IMG/VR virus record: IMGVR_UViG_3300045994_000081 | Coordinates: 1-54,024 of that record | Origin: a virus | Direction: 5' to 3' (one strand) | Length of the DNA: 54,024 bases | Part shown: in pieces, positions 15,232-23,285 of the stretch | Numbering within the stretch: position 1 is the stretch's first letter | Layout: every line of letters begins with the position of its first letter | Program-made: the position numbers and the translations under genes | Notes under the pieces: generated by a model | What the model was told of the DNA's origin: nothing | What the model saw: only the letters and a program-made list of their open reading frames with translations | Database searches by the model: none

Positions 15232-15936
15232 TTACTTGCTAACGCGACCGGAAATCCCGTGGAACTTGCGCCAAGCGTAATATTCGCACGCTACATTATT
15301 CTTATTCCAACCGTTAGCGTCTGCAAGCGCAGGAAGTTCTTTAGCAGTTACAGCGCCATCTCTTGCTTGAATAACATCCAGTGCATCCCATACCGCACCG
15401 CACAGCGTACCAGCAGAGCGACGGACTACGCCGTTTTGTTTTTCGCGTCCTTTTTCAATTGCGTATCCCTTTGAAACATTTTCGCGGGTACGTCCTGCGC
15501 CTTGTCCTGCGCGGCTGGTAAAAGGTTTACCGTTTAAGAAGTATTCGTGTTCACAATGGTTGCAATACAACGCAACTTCTTTTTCAGGGTGATTGTAAGT
15601 CTGGTCTTCTTTTATACCGCAATTAGGGCAGCAGCTTCCGTCTTGTGGGTGCGCTGGAACTTCCTTAACTGGTGCAGCTTGTTCAGCAACCTTAACACCG
15701 TTTTCACTGACCTTTTTACCATCACGCACAACAGTCACCGTCACAGCGACAGGAGCTTCTTTTTCAACTTTGACGTTATCTGCGTCATCTTGAATGCGTT
15801 CTGCAGCGTCTACATCAAAACCCCACTTTCCGTCTGTACCTTCTACCAGCAGCATTTCAGCAGCTTGCAGAGCAGCGACGCCAATTTTAGAAAGAGCGCG
15901 TTTAGCGTTAGACTTATTGGAAGCGAATTTTAACAT
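15232..15936 (-). CDS. Zinc-ribbon protein with duplicated C-terminal domain
   Basis: A 234-residue protein. A middle zinc ribbon has two CxxC pairs (CPNC and CNHC, around residues 103 and 125). The C-terminal 75 residues (QNGVVRRSAGTLCG, later NVACEYYAWRKFHGISGRV) are homologous to the C-terminus of the protein at 13842-14405. The gene lies just after the promoter at 15990-16018 and has an AGGAGAACAAA leader. A nucleic-acid-binding role is inferred from the zinc ribbon and basic domain; no family recognised. Confidence 0.7.
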   Translation of the reverse strand: MLKFASNKSNAKRALSKIGVAALQAAEMLLVEGTDGKWGFDVDAAERIQDDADNVKVEKEAPVAVTVTVVRDGKKVSENGVKVAEQAAPVKEVPAHPQDGSCCPNCGIKEDQTYNHPEKEVALYCNHCEHEYFLNGKPFTSRAGQGAGRTRENVSKGYAIEKGREKQNGVVRRSAGTLCGAVWDALDVIQARDGAVTAKELPALADANGWNKNNVACEYYAWRKFHGISGRVSK

Positions 15937-15989
15937 TTTGTTCTCCTAGTGATTGGTTGTAAGTTGGATGCGCTGCACCCATGACCAGC

Positions 15990-16018
15990 ACTATAGCGAT
16001 GAACTTTACGTCGTGCAA
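15990..16018 (-). promoter_or_regulatory. Sigma70-like promoter (TTGCAC-17-TATAGT)
   Basis: Minus-strand TTGCAC (16018-16013) and TATAGT (15995-15990), spacing 17, in the gap after the helicase gene. The -35 is again in CGCTTGCAC. It should transcribe the zinc-ribbon gene and those beyond. Confidence 0.7.
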
Positions 16019-16047
16019 GCGATTTTTGAATTATTTCTAAATTATTT

Positions 16048-17835
16048 TTAAAACGGAATATCGTCGTCAAATACAAAGCTGTTGACAGGGATGGACCCGT
16101 TCGGTTCAGGCTCCAGAAGAATAGGCTTGTTTGGAACCCGTGCTTGAACGGTAGGCGCAGCACTTTCGTCAGGTGCTTGCGTACCGAATGCGCTTCCGTC
16201 ATAACAGTAAGCAAGAATTTCAGGGTACTTCTTATTGACCCAGACTCGCAGGTGACTTGACGCTTTCAACTGCTCCGCCATGCTTAATGCAAGCGCGGTC
16301 GATTGTGGTAAGGGAGCGTCACATCTATCTTTCCACCAGTGTCGTGCCTTGCGGTGCGCGAACCCTTCATGCTCTACGCATACAAACTCTTCAAACATGC
16401 GCAGACCGCAATAATAGCTCACCTTCATCATTGCGGGTCGGTCTTGCTTTTCGTGGCGCTGGTAGGTTACATGATCAACCTTGAAAATTTCTACAATCGG
16501 GTCGTCTTCCTTTATTAGCTCGTCGCTGCTGGCTTTGTTCTTTATCTTTACGGCAAAGGTAAATTCCGCTCCGCAATAAACGCAGTGAGTGACACTTGCG
16601 TGATTATAGGTCGCACAGCTTCCGCACAGCTTGACGGGCGCTTCCCCGCCTTTCTGTCCCTTCTTACGCGGAATGACTGGGTCATTAATAGGTCCGAGGC
16701 GTCGGGTATTACCTGCAAAGTCCAAAACTAGACAGTTTTGCTTCGGACCGTTCGCAATAGACATCAAACGTCCCTCAATGCTGTCAAGGTCGAACCCGTC
16801 GCTGTAAACTGGTCGCGTTCCGCGTCCTAGCATCTGCACCCATAGAACAGGCGACGCGGTAGGACGCAACACCACAATCAAGTCTATTGCTGGGAAGTCG
16901 AATCCTGTAGTTAAGACGTTATTGTTCACAGCGGCGCGATACTTACCTGCTTTGAAATCAAGAATACCCTGATCGCGTTCAGCGTCCTTCATTTTGCTAT
17001 GTATGACCACAGTAGGGATTCCCATGTCGTTCAGCATAGCTGCCACGTTTATCGCGTGCTGCACACCAGACGCGAATATCAACCAGTGTAAGCGGTCTAC
17101 GCCTTTCTCCATCGTCTCCTTCAGTGCGCTATGCGTTATTTCATCACGGTCTACGCATAGTTGCAACTCTGACGCAATAAACTCCCCGCCTCGCATGTGA
17201 ACGCCGCTGGTGTCCATCATTAGTTCCGTATGCTTCGGAATAAGGGTAGACAGGTATCCTTCTGCTATAAGTCTATTAAAAGCGTGCAGAGACGTGATAT
17301 CAAAGCAGACGTCAGTAAATATACCGTCTTCCGTAATACGACCCTGACCCAGCCGCCATCCTGTTGCAGTAAGACCGATCACCTTTAGATGCGGGTTCAC
17401 TTCTAACAGTGCGTTCAGGAATGTACGGTACAAGGTCTCTTCGTTAGGACTTACCAGATGCGCTTCGTCAATAATAACAAGGTCTACCCGTCCGAACGCT
17501 TCTGCCTTCTTTGCAACCGAAGCAATTCCCGCAAAGATAATGCGGTGAAGTATGTCACGTCGGTTCAAACCTGCAGAATGCACGCCAGCAGGGGCTTGAG
17601 GCCACAGGTCTAGAAGCTTTAGATAATTCTGTTCAACCAGTTCCTTCACATGCGTAAGGATAAGGACTTTCTGGTTCGACCATTGTTTATAGATACTTTC
17701 AAGAAAAAGCGCGATTACAACCGCCTTCCCCGTACCTGTAGGCATGAGGATTAAGGGGTTCCCCTTTTGGGTCTTAAAGTATTCGTAAATACTTTCAATA
17801 GCGTCGGCTTGATACTGGCGAGGGCGGATTTTCAT
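16048..17835 (-). CDS. SF2 DEAH-box helicase ending in an SSB-type tail
   Basis: A 595-residue superfamily 2 helicase. Walker A is PTGTGKA (about residues 33-39), Walker B is IIDEAH, and motif VI is QMLGRGTRP. A zinc ribbon (CGSC...CVYC) follows the helicase core. The last residues are FDDDIPF, identical to the C-terminal tip of bacterial SSB. ATG 17835 is chosen because it overlaps the upstream stop (ATGA); the frame extends only to a TTG two codons earlier. It likely unwinds DNA during replication or recombination with the neighbouring PD-(D/E)XK nuclease, and may bind SSB partners through its tail. Confidence 0.85.
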   Translation of the reverse strand: MKIRPRQYQADAIESIYEYFKTQKGNPLILMPTGTGKAVVIALFLESIYKQWSNQKVLILTHVKELVEQNYLKLLDLWPQAPAGVHSAGLNRRDILHRIIFAGIASVAKKAEAFGRVDLVIIDEAHLVSPNEETLYRTFLNALLEVNPHLKVIGLTATGWRLGQGRITEDGIFTDVCFDITSLHAFNRLIAEGYLSTLIPKHTELMMDTSGVHMRGGEFIASELQLCVDRDEITHSALKETMEKGVDRLHWLIFASGVQHAINVAAMLNDMGIPTVVIHSKMKDAERDQGILDFKAGKYRAAVNNNVLTTGFDFPAIDLIVVLRPTASPVLWVQMLGRGTRPVYSDGFDLDSIEGRLMSIANGPKQNCLVLDFAGNTRRLGPINDPVIPRKKGQKGGEAPVKLCGSCATYNHASVTHCVYCGAEFTFAVKIKNKASSDELIKEDDPIVEIFKVDHVTYQRHEKQDRPAMMKVSYYCGLRMFEEFVCVEHEGFAHRKARHWWKDRCDAPLPQSTALALSMAEQLKASSHLRVWVNKKYPEILAYCYDGSAFGTQAPDESAAPTVQARVPNKPILLEPEPNGSIPVNSFVFDDDIPF

Positions 17836-18770
17836 CTGCAAAACACTTCCATTCTGTTGTAAGAATCACATCCTTTGTATTGCGCGTCCGCAGAAAGCAA
17901 GAACAACTGATTCCCGTTAAACGCAACGCGGTTTGGCTCGTTGCAATACCATTGACCGTCCGCAAGCGCCACGCTGTAGGCGCACGTACGGCAGTTCCGT
18001 TCAGGTGGCTTCTTGCTGTGGCAGATACTCTTGTGGTCACACCACTTGCAGCCAAACCAGCCTGGAGATTCGCTTATCTTTTTCGGTATGCCGTCACCAA
18101 GAATAATTTGGTGAGCGCGGTCTGAAAACTGTTCACCTATAGTGCTATCAAGTACCAGTATTTCAAAATGAAACTCGTCTGTATCTTTGCAGACTGCGCC
18201 ATATAGCGCGTACATAAGCCCCATCTTTCTCATGTACGTTTGCATCTGAACGTAATGCTCAAACTTTGCACCCCTAACGCCTTCCGATTTCAGCTTCTTA
18301 AATGATGCAGCGTTATGAGTTTTGAATTCTAATAATACGGGCGTACCCGCTGGGACATCTGGAATTCCTATAGCTACCCCGTCCCCGCTTCCGCCAAAGT
18401 GTCCGCCTAGCTCACTAATGCGGAATTGTTTACCGTTTTCGTCCTGCTGAAACACTTGAACGCCTATACACAGCAATGCAGCAATGAAACGACCTTCTTC
18501 AAGGTGACCGCGATTAAACAGCCTTAGGATACGACCTCCGAAATGAGGTTTCGTCGCCCAGCGGAACCCGTACCAGATAGCGCGAGCGCATTCTCCACCG
18601 ATTACGGATGCGCCTAAGTGGGTGCGAAATGGATTAGTTTCAATTCCGCGGTAAGCGTCACCGATATGAGGCAATACTTTTTGCAGGTGCTGACGGAATG
18701 ACGCGCCTTGATCGCTTTCGATCTGCTCGTCAATTGCGTCAAGGGTCCTTGTTGCAAGGGTAAATGTCAT
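17832..18770 (-). CDS. PD-(D/E)XK nuclease with Cys cluster (Cas4/AddB-like)
   Basis: A 312-residue RecB-family nuclease. The active site reads GSGDG then LLEFKTHN (D, E-x-K). A Cys in GGECARAIWY near residue 60 and C-x2-C-x5-C (CKWCDHKSIC) after the core match the four-Cys iron-sulphur arrangement of Cas4 and AddB nucleases. A further C-terminal CRTCAY...WYC part may be another metal site. Coupled by ATGA to the helicase downstream and the SleB-like gene upstream, so helicase and nuclease probably act together on DNA ends. Confidence 0.8.
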   Translation of the reverse strand: MTFTLATRTLDAIDEQIESDQGASFRQHLQKVLPHIGDAYRGIETNPFRTHLGASVIGGECARAIWYGFRWATKPHFGGRILRLFNRGHLEEGRFIAALLCIGVQVFQQDENGKQFRISELGGHFGGSGDGVAIGIPDVPAGTPVLLEFKTHNAASFKKLKSEGVRGAKFEHYVQMQTYMRKMGLMYALYGAVCKDTDEFHFEILVLDSTIGEQFSDRAHQIILGDGIPKKISESPGWFGCKWCDHKSICHSKKPPERNCRTCAYSVALADGQWYCNEPNRVAFNGNQLFLLSADAQYKGCDSYNRMEVFCR

Positions 18771-19165
18771 GCGTATCTCCGGTAGAATACGTGAGCGCCC
18801 CAGCGCCCCGCATATTGCATATTATACGACCAATAAGGTCTGACGTCGTAGCGGTGATAGAAAAGTGCGCCCCGTGTTGCGTCGCTTGTTCTAGTCGCGC
18901 TCAAGGCAGCTTGCAAACTCTGCGCCCACGCCTTTTCATTAAAATCAGGAACGAACTTAGACAGTACTTTCCCATCACGGGTTTCCTTGTTCGTCCAACT
19001 GAATTGCTTCTTTGCAAACACAATATCGCAAAGGTCTTTGTTCTGTAGTTTACCGCGATTGATAGTTACTTGTGCAACCGCGACCATTGCGTCAAAAGGT
19101 TCGCTCCGCGCTTCTTTATACACGTTAAGCGCAAGGCATAGAAACGCGGAGGCGAAGATTGCCAT
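18767..19165 (-). CDS. SleB-like cell-wall hydrolase
   Basis: A 132-residue protein of the Hydrolase_2/SleB family: CLALNVYKEARSEPFDAM (catalytic Glu in YKEAR), VAQVTINR, QFSWT, and a C-terminal GAHVFYRR. ATG 19165 overlaps the stop of the upstream gene (ATGA), so the longer frame to 19222 is not used. SleB enzymes are lytic transglycosylases that cut peptidoglycan. There is no clear signal peptide; the first 15 residues are mildly hydrophobic. It sits in the leftward early operon far from the lysis cassette, which is unusual for an endolysin. Confidence 0.8.
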   Translation of the reverse strand: MAIFASAFLCLALNVYKEARSEPFDAMVAVAQVTINRGKLQNKDLCDIVFAKKQFSWTNKETRDGKVLSKFVPDFNEKAWAQSLQAALSATRTSDATRGALFYHRYDVRPYWSYNMQYAGRWGAHVFYRRYA

Positions 19166-19359
19166 CACTTGCGTCCGTTGTATTTTGCAGCGCGTGCAAG
19201 AACGTCCCGGCAAGGTGCGCACAGGTCATTTATAAGGCGCTCGCTAGGTTCATCGCAGCGGGTACAGTCACCGCGTGTTCCTACCGGTAAAACGTATTCG
19301 GTTTTGATAGTGCTTTCGTATTTTTCAATGTCAAGTTGCGCGCGATCTGCATCATCCAT
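19165..19359 (-). CDS. DksA/TraR-like zinc-finger protein
   Basis: A 64-residue protein with a four-Cys finger, CTRC then CAPC (residues about 33-51), in the pattern seen in TraR/DksA-type proteins that enter the RNA polymerase secondary channel. The N-terminal helix is acidic (DDADRAQLDIEKYE), like TraR. AAAGGGAATAGC leads the ATG. It could alter host transcription; this is inferred from the family. Confidence 0.7.
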   Translation of the reverse strand: MDDADRAQLDIEKYESTIKTEYVLPVGTRGDCTRCDEPSERLINDLCAPCRDVLARAAKYNGRK

Positions 19360-19379
19360 GCTATTCCCTTTCGTTAAAA

Positions 19380-19397
19380 CGGGGTCCGTAGACCCCG
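19380..19397 (-). terminator. Intergenic hairpin with U tract, probable terminator
   Basis: Seven-base-pair stem CGGGGTC / GACCCCG with a four-base loop, followed on the minus strand by TTTTAACG. It lies between the MazG-like gene and the TraR-like gene, so it should cut or reduce leftward readthrough. Confidence 0.6.
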
Positions 19398-19402
19398 TTT
19401 AT

Positions 19403-19981
19403 TTACTTCTTGTCTTTGCGTTCGATTGCCGCAGCGTCGCTATACTTTTCGGGATAGCGTTTCTGAAGCTTGGCGATGTTAGCTGCCAGGGTAAATTGAA
19501 CAAACGGAATATCGTGAATGTCTGAAATCAAACCGATCGTTGTAACGTAAAGGGACAGCTTGCGCTTGAGCTCTACAACGTCCATTTCCTTACCGTACAC
19601 AACACCAGCCTTGACCACAGTAAGCACTCCGCCCGCAAACGCGCTTAGGCACATTACCAGCGCAGGCGGGTTACGTCTCAATACCGCTGCCGCCAGTTCG
19701 TTGCTCAAGTCGCTTGCTTCTGCAGGTTCAAGAATCAGGTCTTCAAAATTCCAGCTCATAACGCTGCACATCAGCGCCGCAAACCATGCGCAGTCACCCA
19801 GCTCTTCGCTCAGGTTATCCATCACGTAAGGCAGGTTGAGCCACGCGGCAACAATGGTTTCAGAAAGTTCACCAGCCTCTGAACCGATACCCAGTGCAGC
19901 GTGAACGAGGTTGTTTTCAATGCTGCCCATGTCTTTAGCGGTACGCAGAGCGAGCGCCTGATATTCTTCAATTTTTTGCAT
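19403..19981 (-). CDS. MazG-like nucleotide pyrophosphohydrolase
   Basis: A 192-residue all-alpha NTP pyrophosphohydrolase. The metal-binding helices show GSEAGELSE (residues 33-41) and EELGDCAWF (about 59-67), the EExx...ExxD pattern of MazG. A C-terminal KLQKRYPEKYSDAAAIERKDK motif is typical of phage MazG proteins. Such enzymes hydrolyse non-canonical nucleotides or lower alarmone levels. There is an insert of about 60 residues between the core helices and that motif. GGAGAAACAAA leads the ATG. Confidence 0.75.
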   Translation of the reverse strand: MQKIEEYQALALRTAKDMGSIENNLVHAALGIGSEAGELSETIVAAWLNLPYVMDNLSEELGDCAWFAALMCSVMSWNFEDLILEPAEASDLSNELAAAVLRRNPPALVMCLSAFAGGVLTVVKAGVVYGKEMDVVELKRKLSLYVTTIGLISDIHDIPFVQFTLAANIAKLQKRYPEKYSDAAAIERKDKK

Positions 19982-20231
19982 TTTGTTTCTCCAGTAGGTT
20001 CAACGCAGCTTTTTGAAGTGCGTTCATTTGTTGTTTAGAATAAGGTGCAACAGGTTGTTCGTTAATGACTTCCATCAACTCCCCGCGAAGTCCAATTCTT
20101 ACTTGCGAACCAGCACGCGGAACCATTATAGGATGAAGTGCTTCGCCTTTATACATATGACGGATTGCACGCGCCATCACTGTAGGGTGAACGGCAAAGG
20201 TGTTTGGAAGGATTACAGCTTGCTTTGACAT
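19968..20231 (-). CDS. Hypothetical protein
   Basis: An 87-residue protein overlapping the MazG-like gene by 14 bases. Basic N-terminal region (VHPTVMARAIRHMYKG), helical C-terminus (YSKQQMNALQKAALNLLEKQ). AGGAGCACAA leads the ATG. No family recognised. Confidence 0.6.
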   Translation of the reverse strand: MSKQAVILPNTFAVHPTVMARAIRHMYKGEALHPIMVPRAGSQVRIGLRGELMEVINEQPVAPYSKQQMNALQKAALNLLEKQNAKN

Positions 20232-20242
20232 TTGTGCTCCTT

Positions 20243-20268
20243 AAACGCGGAACAGAAGTCCCGCGTTT
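20243..20268 (-). terminator. Intergenic hairpin
   Basis: Eight-base-pair stem AAACGCGG / CCGCGTTT with a ten-base loop, directly before the AAGGAG ribosome site of the gene at 20231. A terminator or message-stability element. Confidence 0.45.
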
Positions 20269-20273
20269 ATTGT

Positions 20274-20480
20274 TTACAGTACGTCGCGCACTTTTTGAAC
20301 CAAAGGCGCAATGACGCTCGTTGCGTAGGAACCCAGCGTGGTGAGCATGGTTTCCATTTCATCCAGCACAGCGTGAGCAGGATGAGGAGGTGTTGTTTCT
20401 ACCAGCGCAACGGTATCACCGTTCGTTGTTTCAGTTGTTTCGTTGATACCGTTGTCTTGCGTGTTTTCAGATGGTTCCAT
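20274..20480 (-). CDS. Small acidic protein
   Basis: A 68-residue protein. ATG 20480 is taken because GGAGAACAAC precedes it; the in-frame TTG at 20492 lies inside that site. The first 30 residues are rich in Glu, Asn and Thr and likely disordered; the rest is helical (VLDEMETMLTTLGSYATSVI). Unknown function. Confidence 0.55.
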   Translation of the reverse strand: MEPSENTQDNGINETTETTNGDTVALVETTPPHPAHAVLDEMETMLTTLGSYATSVIAPLVQKVRDVL

Positions 20481-20546
20481 GTTGTTCTCCAATTACGTTA
20501 AAAGCAGAGCGGCGAACCGCCCTGATTGACCGTCAAGTCAATGTGG

Positions 20547-21335
20547 TTACTGTTGGCCCCAAGGAGGAGGCGCGTTCTGGAATTGCGGTTGCTGTTGCAC
20601 AGGTTGTTGAACAGTCTGTTGAGGTTGCGTGAACTGTTGCTGTGGAGCGGGTTGACCTGGCGCCGCAAACTGTGGCATCGGTGCAAACTGGGGCTGAGCA
20701 ACTTGCGCAGGTGGTGCGAATTGCGCTTGCTGGGGAGCTTGCTGTTGCTGGGGAGCTGCCCAAGGTTGTGCAGCGGCAGGCGGTTGCCAAGCGCCGGGAG
20801 GTGTTGCCAAAGGTTGCTGTGGCGCTTGTTGCTGCTGAGGTGAGAACTGTTGTGCAGGCGGTGCAAACTGGGGCTGACCGAAACCAGCAGGCACGCCAGC
20901 GGGTGCGGACGCAGCGCCAGCAGGACTGTCAGTTACTTCGTTGATGTTCTTGTAAGCGGTCAGGTCGTTGCTTGCTTCGTAGTCGTCTGTCGCTTTACGG
21001 ACTTTCGCTTTAACCTTCAAAGGACGTCCATGCAACTGTTGCGAATCCTGCACTTGCAGCACGCCAACCGCGTGGCAGATTGCAGACAAATCCTTGTAAG
21101 CGATTTCCTGTGCAACAGGGTTCTGATTACGAATATTCAAACGGCTGAACAACTTGCGACCAACGTATTGACCGTCCAACACGTTAAAACGGATTTCCAG
21201 ATACTGGCCTGCTCCATCTTTGGTGGGTTTCAGCGTGCTTTCGTCCATTGCGACGTTGTACCAGCCCGCGGGAAGTGCTTCTGTAACACCTGTTGACGGC
21301 GCAACTTGATTGGCATCAAAATTCAATAAACCCAT
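20547..21335 (-). CDS. DUF669-type single-stranded DNA-binding protein
   Basis: A 262-residue protein. Residues 1-135 match the phage DUF669 family (LPAGWYNVAMDESTLKPTKDG, YLEIRFNVLDGQYVGRKLFSRLNI, LKVKAKVRK), which acts as ssDNA-binding protein next to Sak4-type ATPases. Residues 140-262 are a Pro/Gln-rich disordered tail. It ends PPPWGQQ and lacks the acidic DDDIPF tip, which instead is found on two other phage proteins. It precedes a ssDNA annealing/recombination role with the gene upstream. Confidence 0.75.
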   Translation of the reverse strand: MGLLNFDANQVAPSTGVTEALPAGWYNVAMDESTLKPTKDGAGQYLEIRFNVLDGQYVGRKLFSRLNIRNQNPVAQEIAYKDLSAICHAVGVLQVQDSQQLHGRPLKVKAKVRKATDDYEASNDLTAYKNINEVTDSPAGAASAPAGVPAGFGQPQFAPPAQQFSPQQQQAPQQPLATPPGAWQPPAAAQPWAAPQQQQAPQQAQFAPPAQVAQPQFAPMPQFAAPGQPAPQQQFTQPQQTVQQPVQQQPQFQNAPPPWGQQ

Positions 21336-21349
21336 GGTGATTCTCCTTG

Positions 21350-22030
21350 TTAGTTAGACAAAATTTTATTAAAAACATGCGTCAGATTTGGCGGTTCTAC
21401 CGCATCCAAACAACCGCTTCTATCCTTCGCTTGATACTGCAAATCAGGTTGAGTTTGCAAGAACCGATAGCTTTCACCAGCGGGCGTCTTGTTAATCCCA
21501 AGTCTGAACACTTCGTCAAAAAAGTAAGGCAGCTTGACAGCTAACTTGCTTCCTGGCATTGCGGGTCCGTATTTTACAGACCCAGTCAATTCATCTTTAT
21601 TCGGTTCCATCTTAGCTGCCATGTAAACATTCTTACCAGCAAGGTCTCGATACGAACGAATAACACTTTCCATCTTTTCAATAAGCTCGCCATAAGCTTG
21701 GCGCGGGTCTTTTACCTGACGCTTCGCATTGTTGAGCACCACTTCTGCAACCTCGGACAGCGAGTCGATACAAACGGTTTGAAACTGTCTAGCTTCCGCG
21801 CTGTTTTGCAACCACTGGTGAGCGTCAACAAGGTCTTGAACCGTTGTTATCTCAATCATCGGAATGCGCATTTTACGCAAGCTCAACTCCCCGCTTTCCG
21901 CACTAAGTATAATAGGGCTTGGCGCAGTAGAACACAACACCGTCTTTCCAATACCCGCGTCACTGTAAACAAGAACCTTCACACCGTTCGCAGCAGAAGC
22001 CTGATCGGTTGTGGTAAATTTAAGCGCCAT
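21350..22030 (-). CDS. Sak4-like RecA-fold ATPase
   Basis: A 226-residue ATPase with Walker A YSDAGIGKT (about residues 22-30), and Walker B-type strand TVCIDSLSEV. This is the AAA_24/Sak4 group of phage single-strand annealing and recombination ATPases. It is paired with the DUF669 ssDNA-binding gene 14 bases downstream, the usual partner. A good -10 (TATAAT near 22047-22052 on the minus strand) lies upstream but without a convincing -35. Confidence 0.75.
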   Translation of the reverse strand: MALKFTTTDQASAANGVKVLVYSDAGIGKTVLCSTAPSPIILSAESGELSLRKMRIPMIEITTVQDLVDAHQWLQNSAEARQFQTVCIDSLSEVAEVVLNNAKRQVKDPRQAYGELIEKMESVIRSYRDLAGKNVYMAAKMEPNKDELTGSVKYGPAMPGSKLAVKLPYFFDEVFRLGINKTPAGESYRFLQTQPDLQYQAKDRSGCLDAVEPPNLTHVFNKILSN

Positions 22031-22065
22031 CTGTTTCTCCTTTAAGTGCTTATATTATAACGGGT

Positions 22066-22359
22066 TCAACTGTTCTGAGCTAGTTCGACGCGAAGGACGG
22101 AACTACAATTGGGACACTTCTGCGCAAATGTCAGCTTAGAAGCGTTTGCAAGAAATTCTTCCCTTTCTATTATTTCGTCGCTCCTTTCGTCCATTTTGTC
22201 CATTTCGTCCTTATTGCCTGCATAAAAGGTAAACCGCTCAAGCAACATCTTCAAAGGACCTTGTATGTCAGGAAAGTAATGTTCAACGTGCCTTACCAGT
22301 TCATCGTCGCTTATGTTGTGCGCAGGTAAAGGGACGTTTGTATCAGCAATTAGTTTCAT
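22066..22359 (-). CDS. Hypothetical protein with CPNC motif
   Basis: A 97-residue protein, coupled to the ligase gene downstream of it in sequence order by ATGA. N-terminal PLPAHNISDDELVRHVEHYFPDI is helical; the C-terminus holds one CPNC pair, half a zinc ribbon, which could pair in a dimer. Function unknown. Confidence 0.6.
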   Translation of the reverse strand: MKLIADTNVPLPAHNISDDELVRHVEHYFPDIQGPLKMLLERFTFYAGNKDEMDKMDERSDEIIEREEFLANASKLTFAQKCPNCSSVLRVELAQNS

Positions 22360-23285
22360 AAGTCGCTTTCAATTTTAATAGATTTGAAGGTAGGAAAACG
22401 AGGTTCATCTTTCATACCTTTTGGAAAGAACTTAAACTTGATAATCTTGCGCAGCAACTGATCAGGGTTCCGCATATAGTAAATGCGCTCAGGGTGTTTC
22501 ATGCTGCCTGCGCTTACCGTGACAATCTGGTCTTTTTCAATCAGTACACTTCCATCACGGTCAAGTACCTGTTTCAAGCTTCTAACCTTGAGCGTGCCAA
22601 CCATACCGTTCGGAACCATGTTCTCCTTACGGCTTGAGCGGAACGTCTTCCCAAGTTCGTTCGTCTGCGCTTCGTTACCATTTATTTCCCCTTCAACAAT
22701 ACCTACAACTTCACCCTCTTCTTCAATGAAGCGTTTAAGACGTAACAGTCCGCCTTCTTTAACTGTAGAACGACCCTGCTTGAACTTACCGTTAAGGTCT
22801 CGTTTGATAAGACCTTCATACCCCATATCTAACCACATTGATTCATATGCCAACAGCTCTTGCAGGTTGTTTACAACGAACATGGGTACGAGCTTTATAT
22901 GAGGATTATTAAGAGATTGTACCTTGTTCATCAACGCAATATAGCGTTCCCCGTAAGGCAGAGAAATTGTGTCTTCGGTTATGTAGTCAAAGCAATGCCA
23001 CACCGTATAAGGTTCACCCATAATTGTGCCAACCGCGCTTGTCGTTATCCTGCACAAGTCAGGGTGACATTCCTGTTCAGCAGCAAGCTCACCGTCAAGT
23101 CCAAAATAATGCTCACCGCTATAATAGTTCGTTGTATAGCGGTTCTTGTGCGCTTTAAGGCTGCGACCAGTAAGCCACCCGTCTAAGTTACAACCGCGAA
23201 CCCCGTCAATCTTTGGTTGCACACCACAAGGGAAGACCAGTTTATCTTCAACAAGGTCTTCCGCCAGCATCGGTTTTGTGCTCAT
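22356..23285 (-). CDS. ATP-dependent DNA ligase
   Basis: A 309-residue ligase. The nucleotidyl-lysine motif is K25-I-D-G (PKIDGVRG); motif III LDGEL, motif IV EGLIKRD and motif V RLKRF follow, then an OB-fold with TLKVRSL. It seals nicks during replication. ATG 23285 overlaps the thymidylate synthase stop (ATGA); the longer frame begins inside that gene. Short size (T7-like) with only core domains. Confidence 0.9.
   Translation of the reverse strand: MSTKPMLAEDLVEDKLVFPCGVQPKIDGVRGCNLDGWLTGRSLKAHKNRYTTNYYSGEHYFGLDGELAAEQECHPDLCRITTSAVGTIMGEPYTVWHCFDYITEDTISLPYGERYIALMNKVQSLNNPHIKLVPMFVVNNLQELLAYESMWLDMGYEGLIKRDLNGKFKQGRSTVKEGGLLRLKRFIEEEGEVVGIVEGEINGNEAQTNELGKTFRSSRKENMVPNGMVGTLKVRSLKQVLDRDGSVLIEKDQIVTVSAGSMKHPERIYYMRNPDQLLRKIIKFKFFPKGMKDEPRFPTFKSIKIESDL

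Noticed and set aside
20526-20944. Plus-strand ORFs antisense to the DUF669 gene tail
   Set aside because: They mirror the Pro/Gln-rich repeat of the ssDNA-binding protein, show biased low-complexity Leu/Arg sequence and have no ribosome site.
22032-22062. Promoter upstream of the Sak4-like gene
   Set aside because: A good TATAAT is present on the minus strand, but no -35 with a 15-19 base spacing could be defended.
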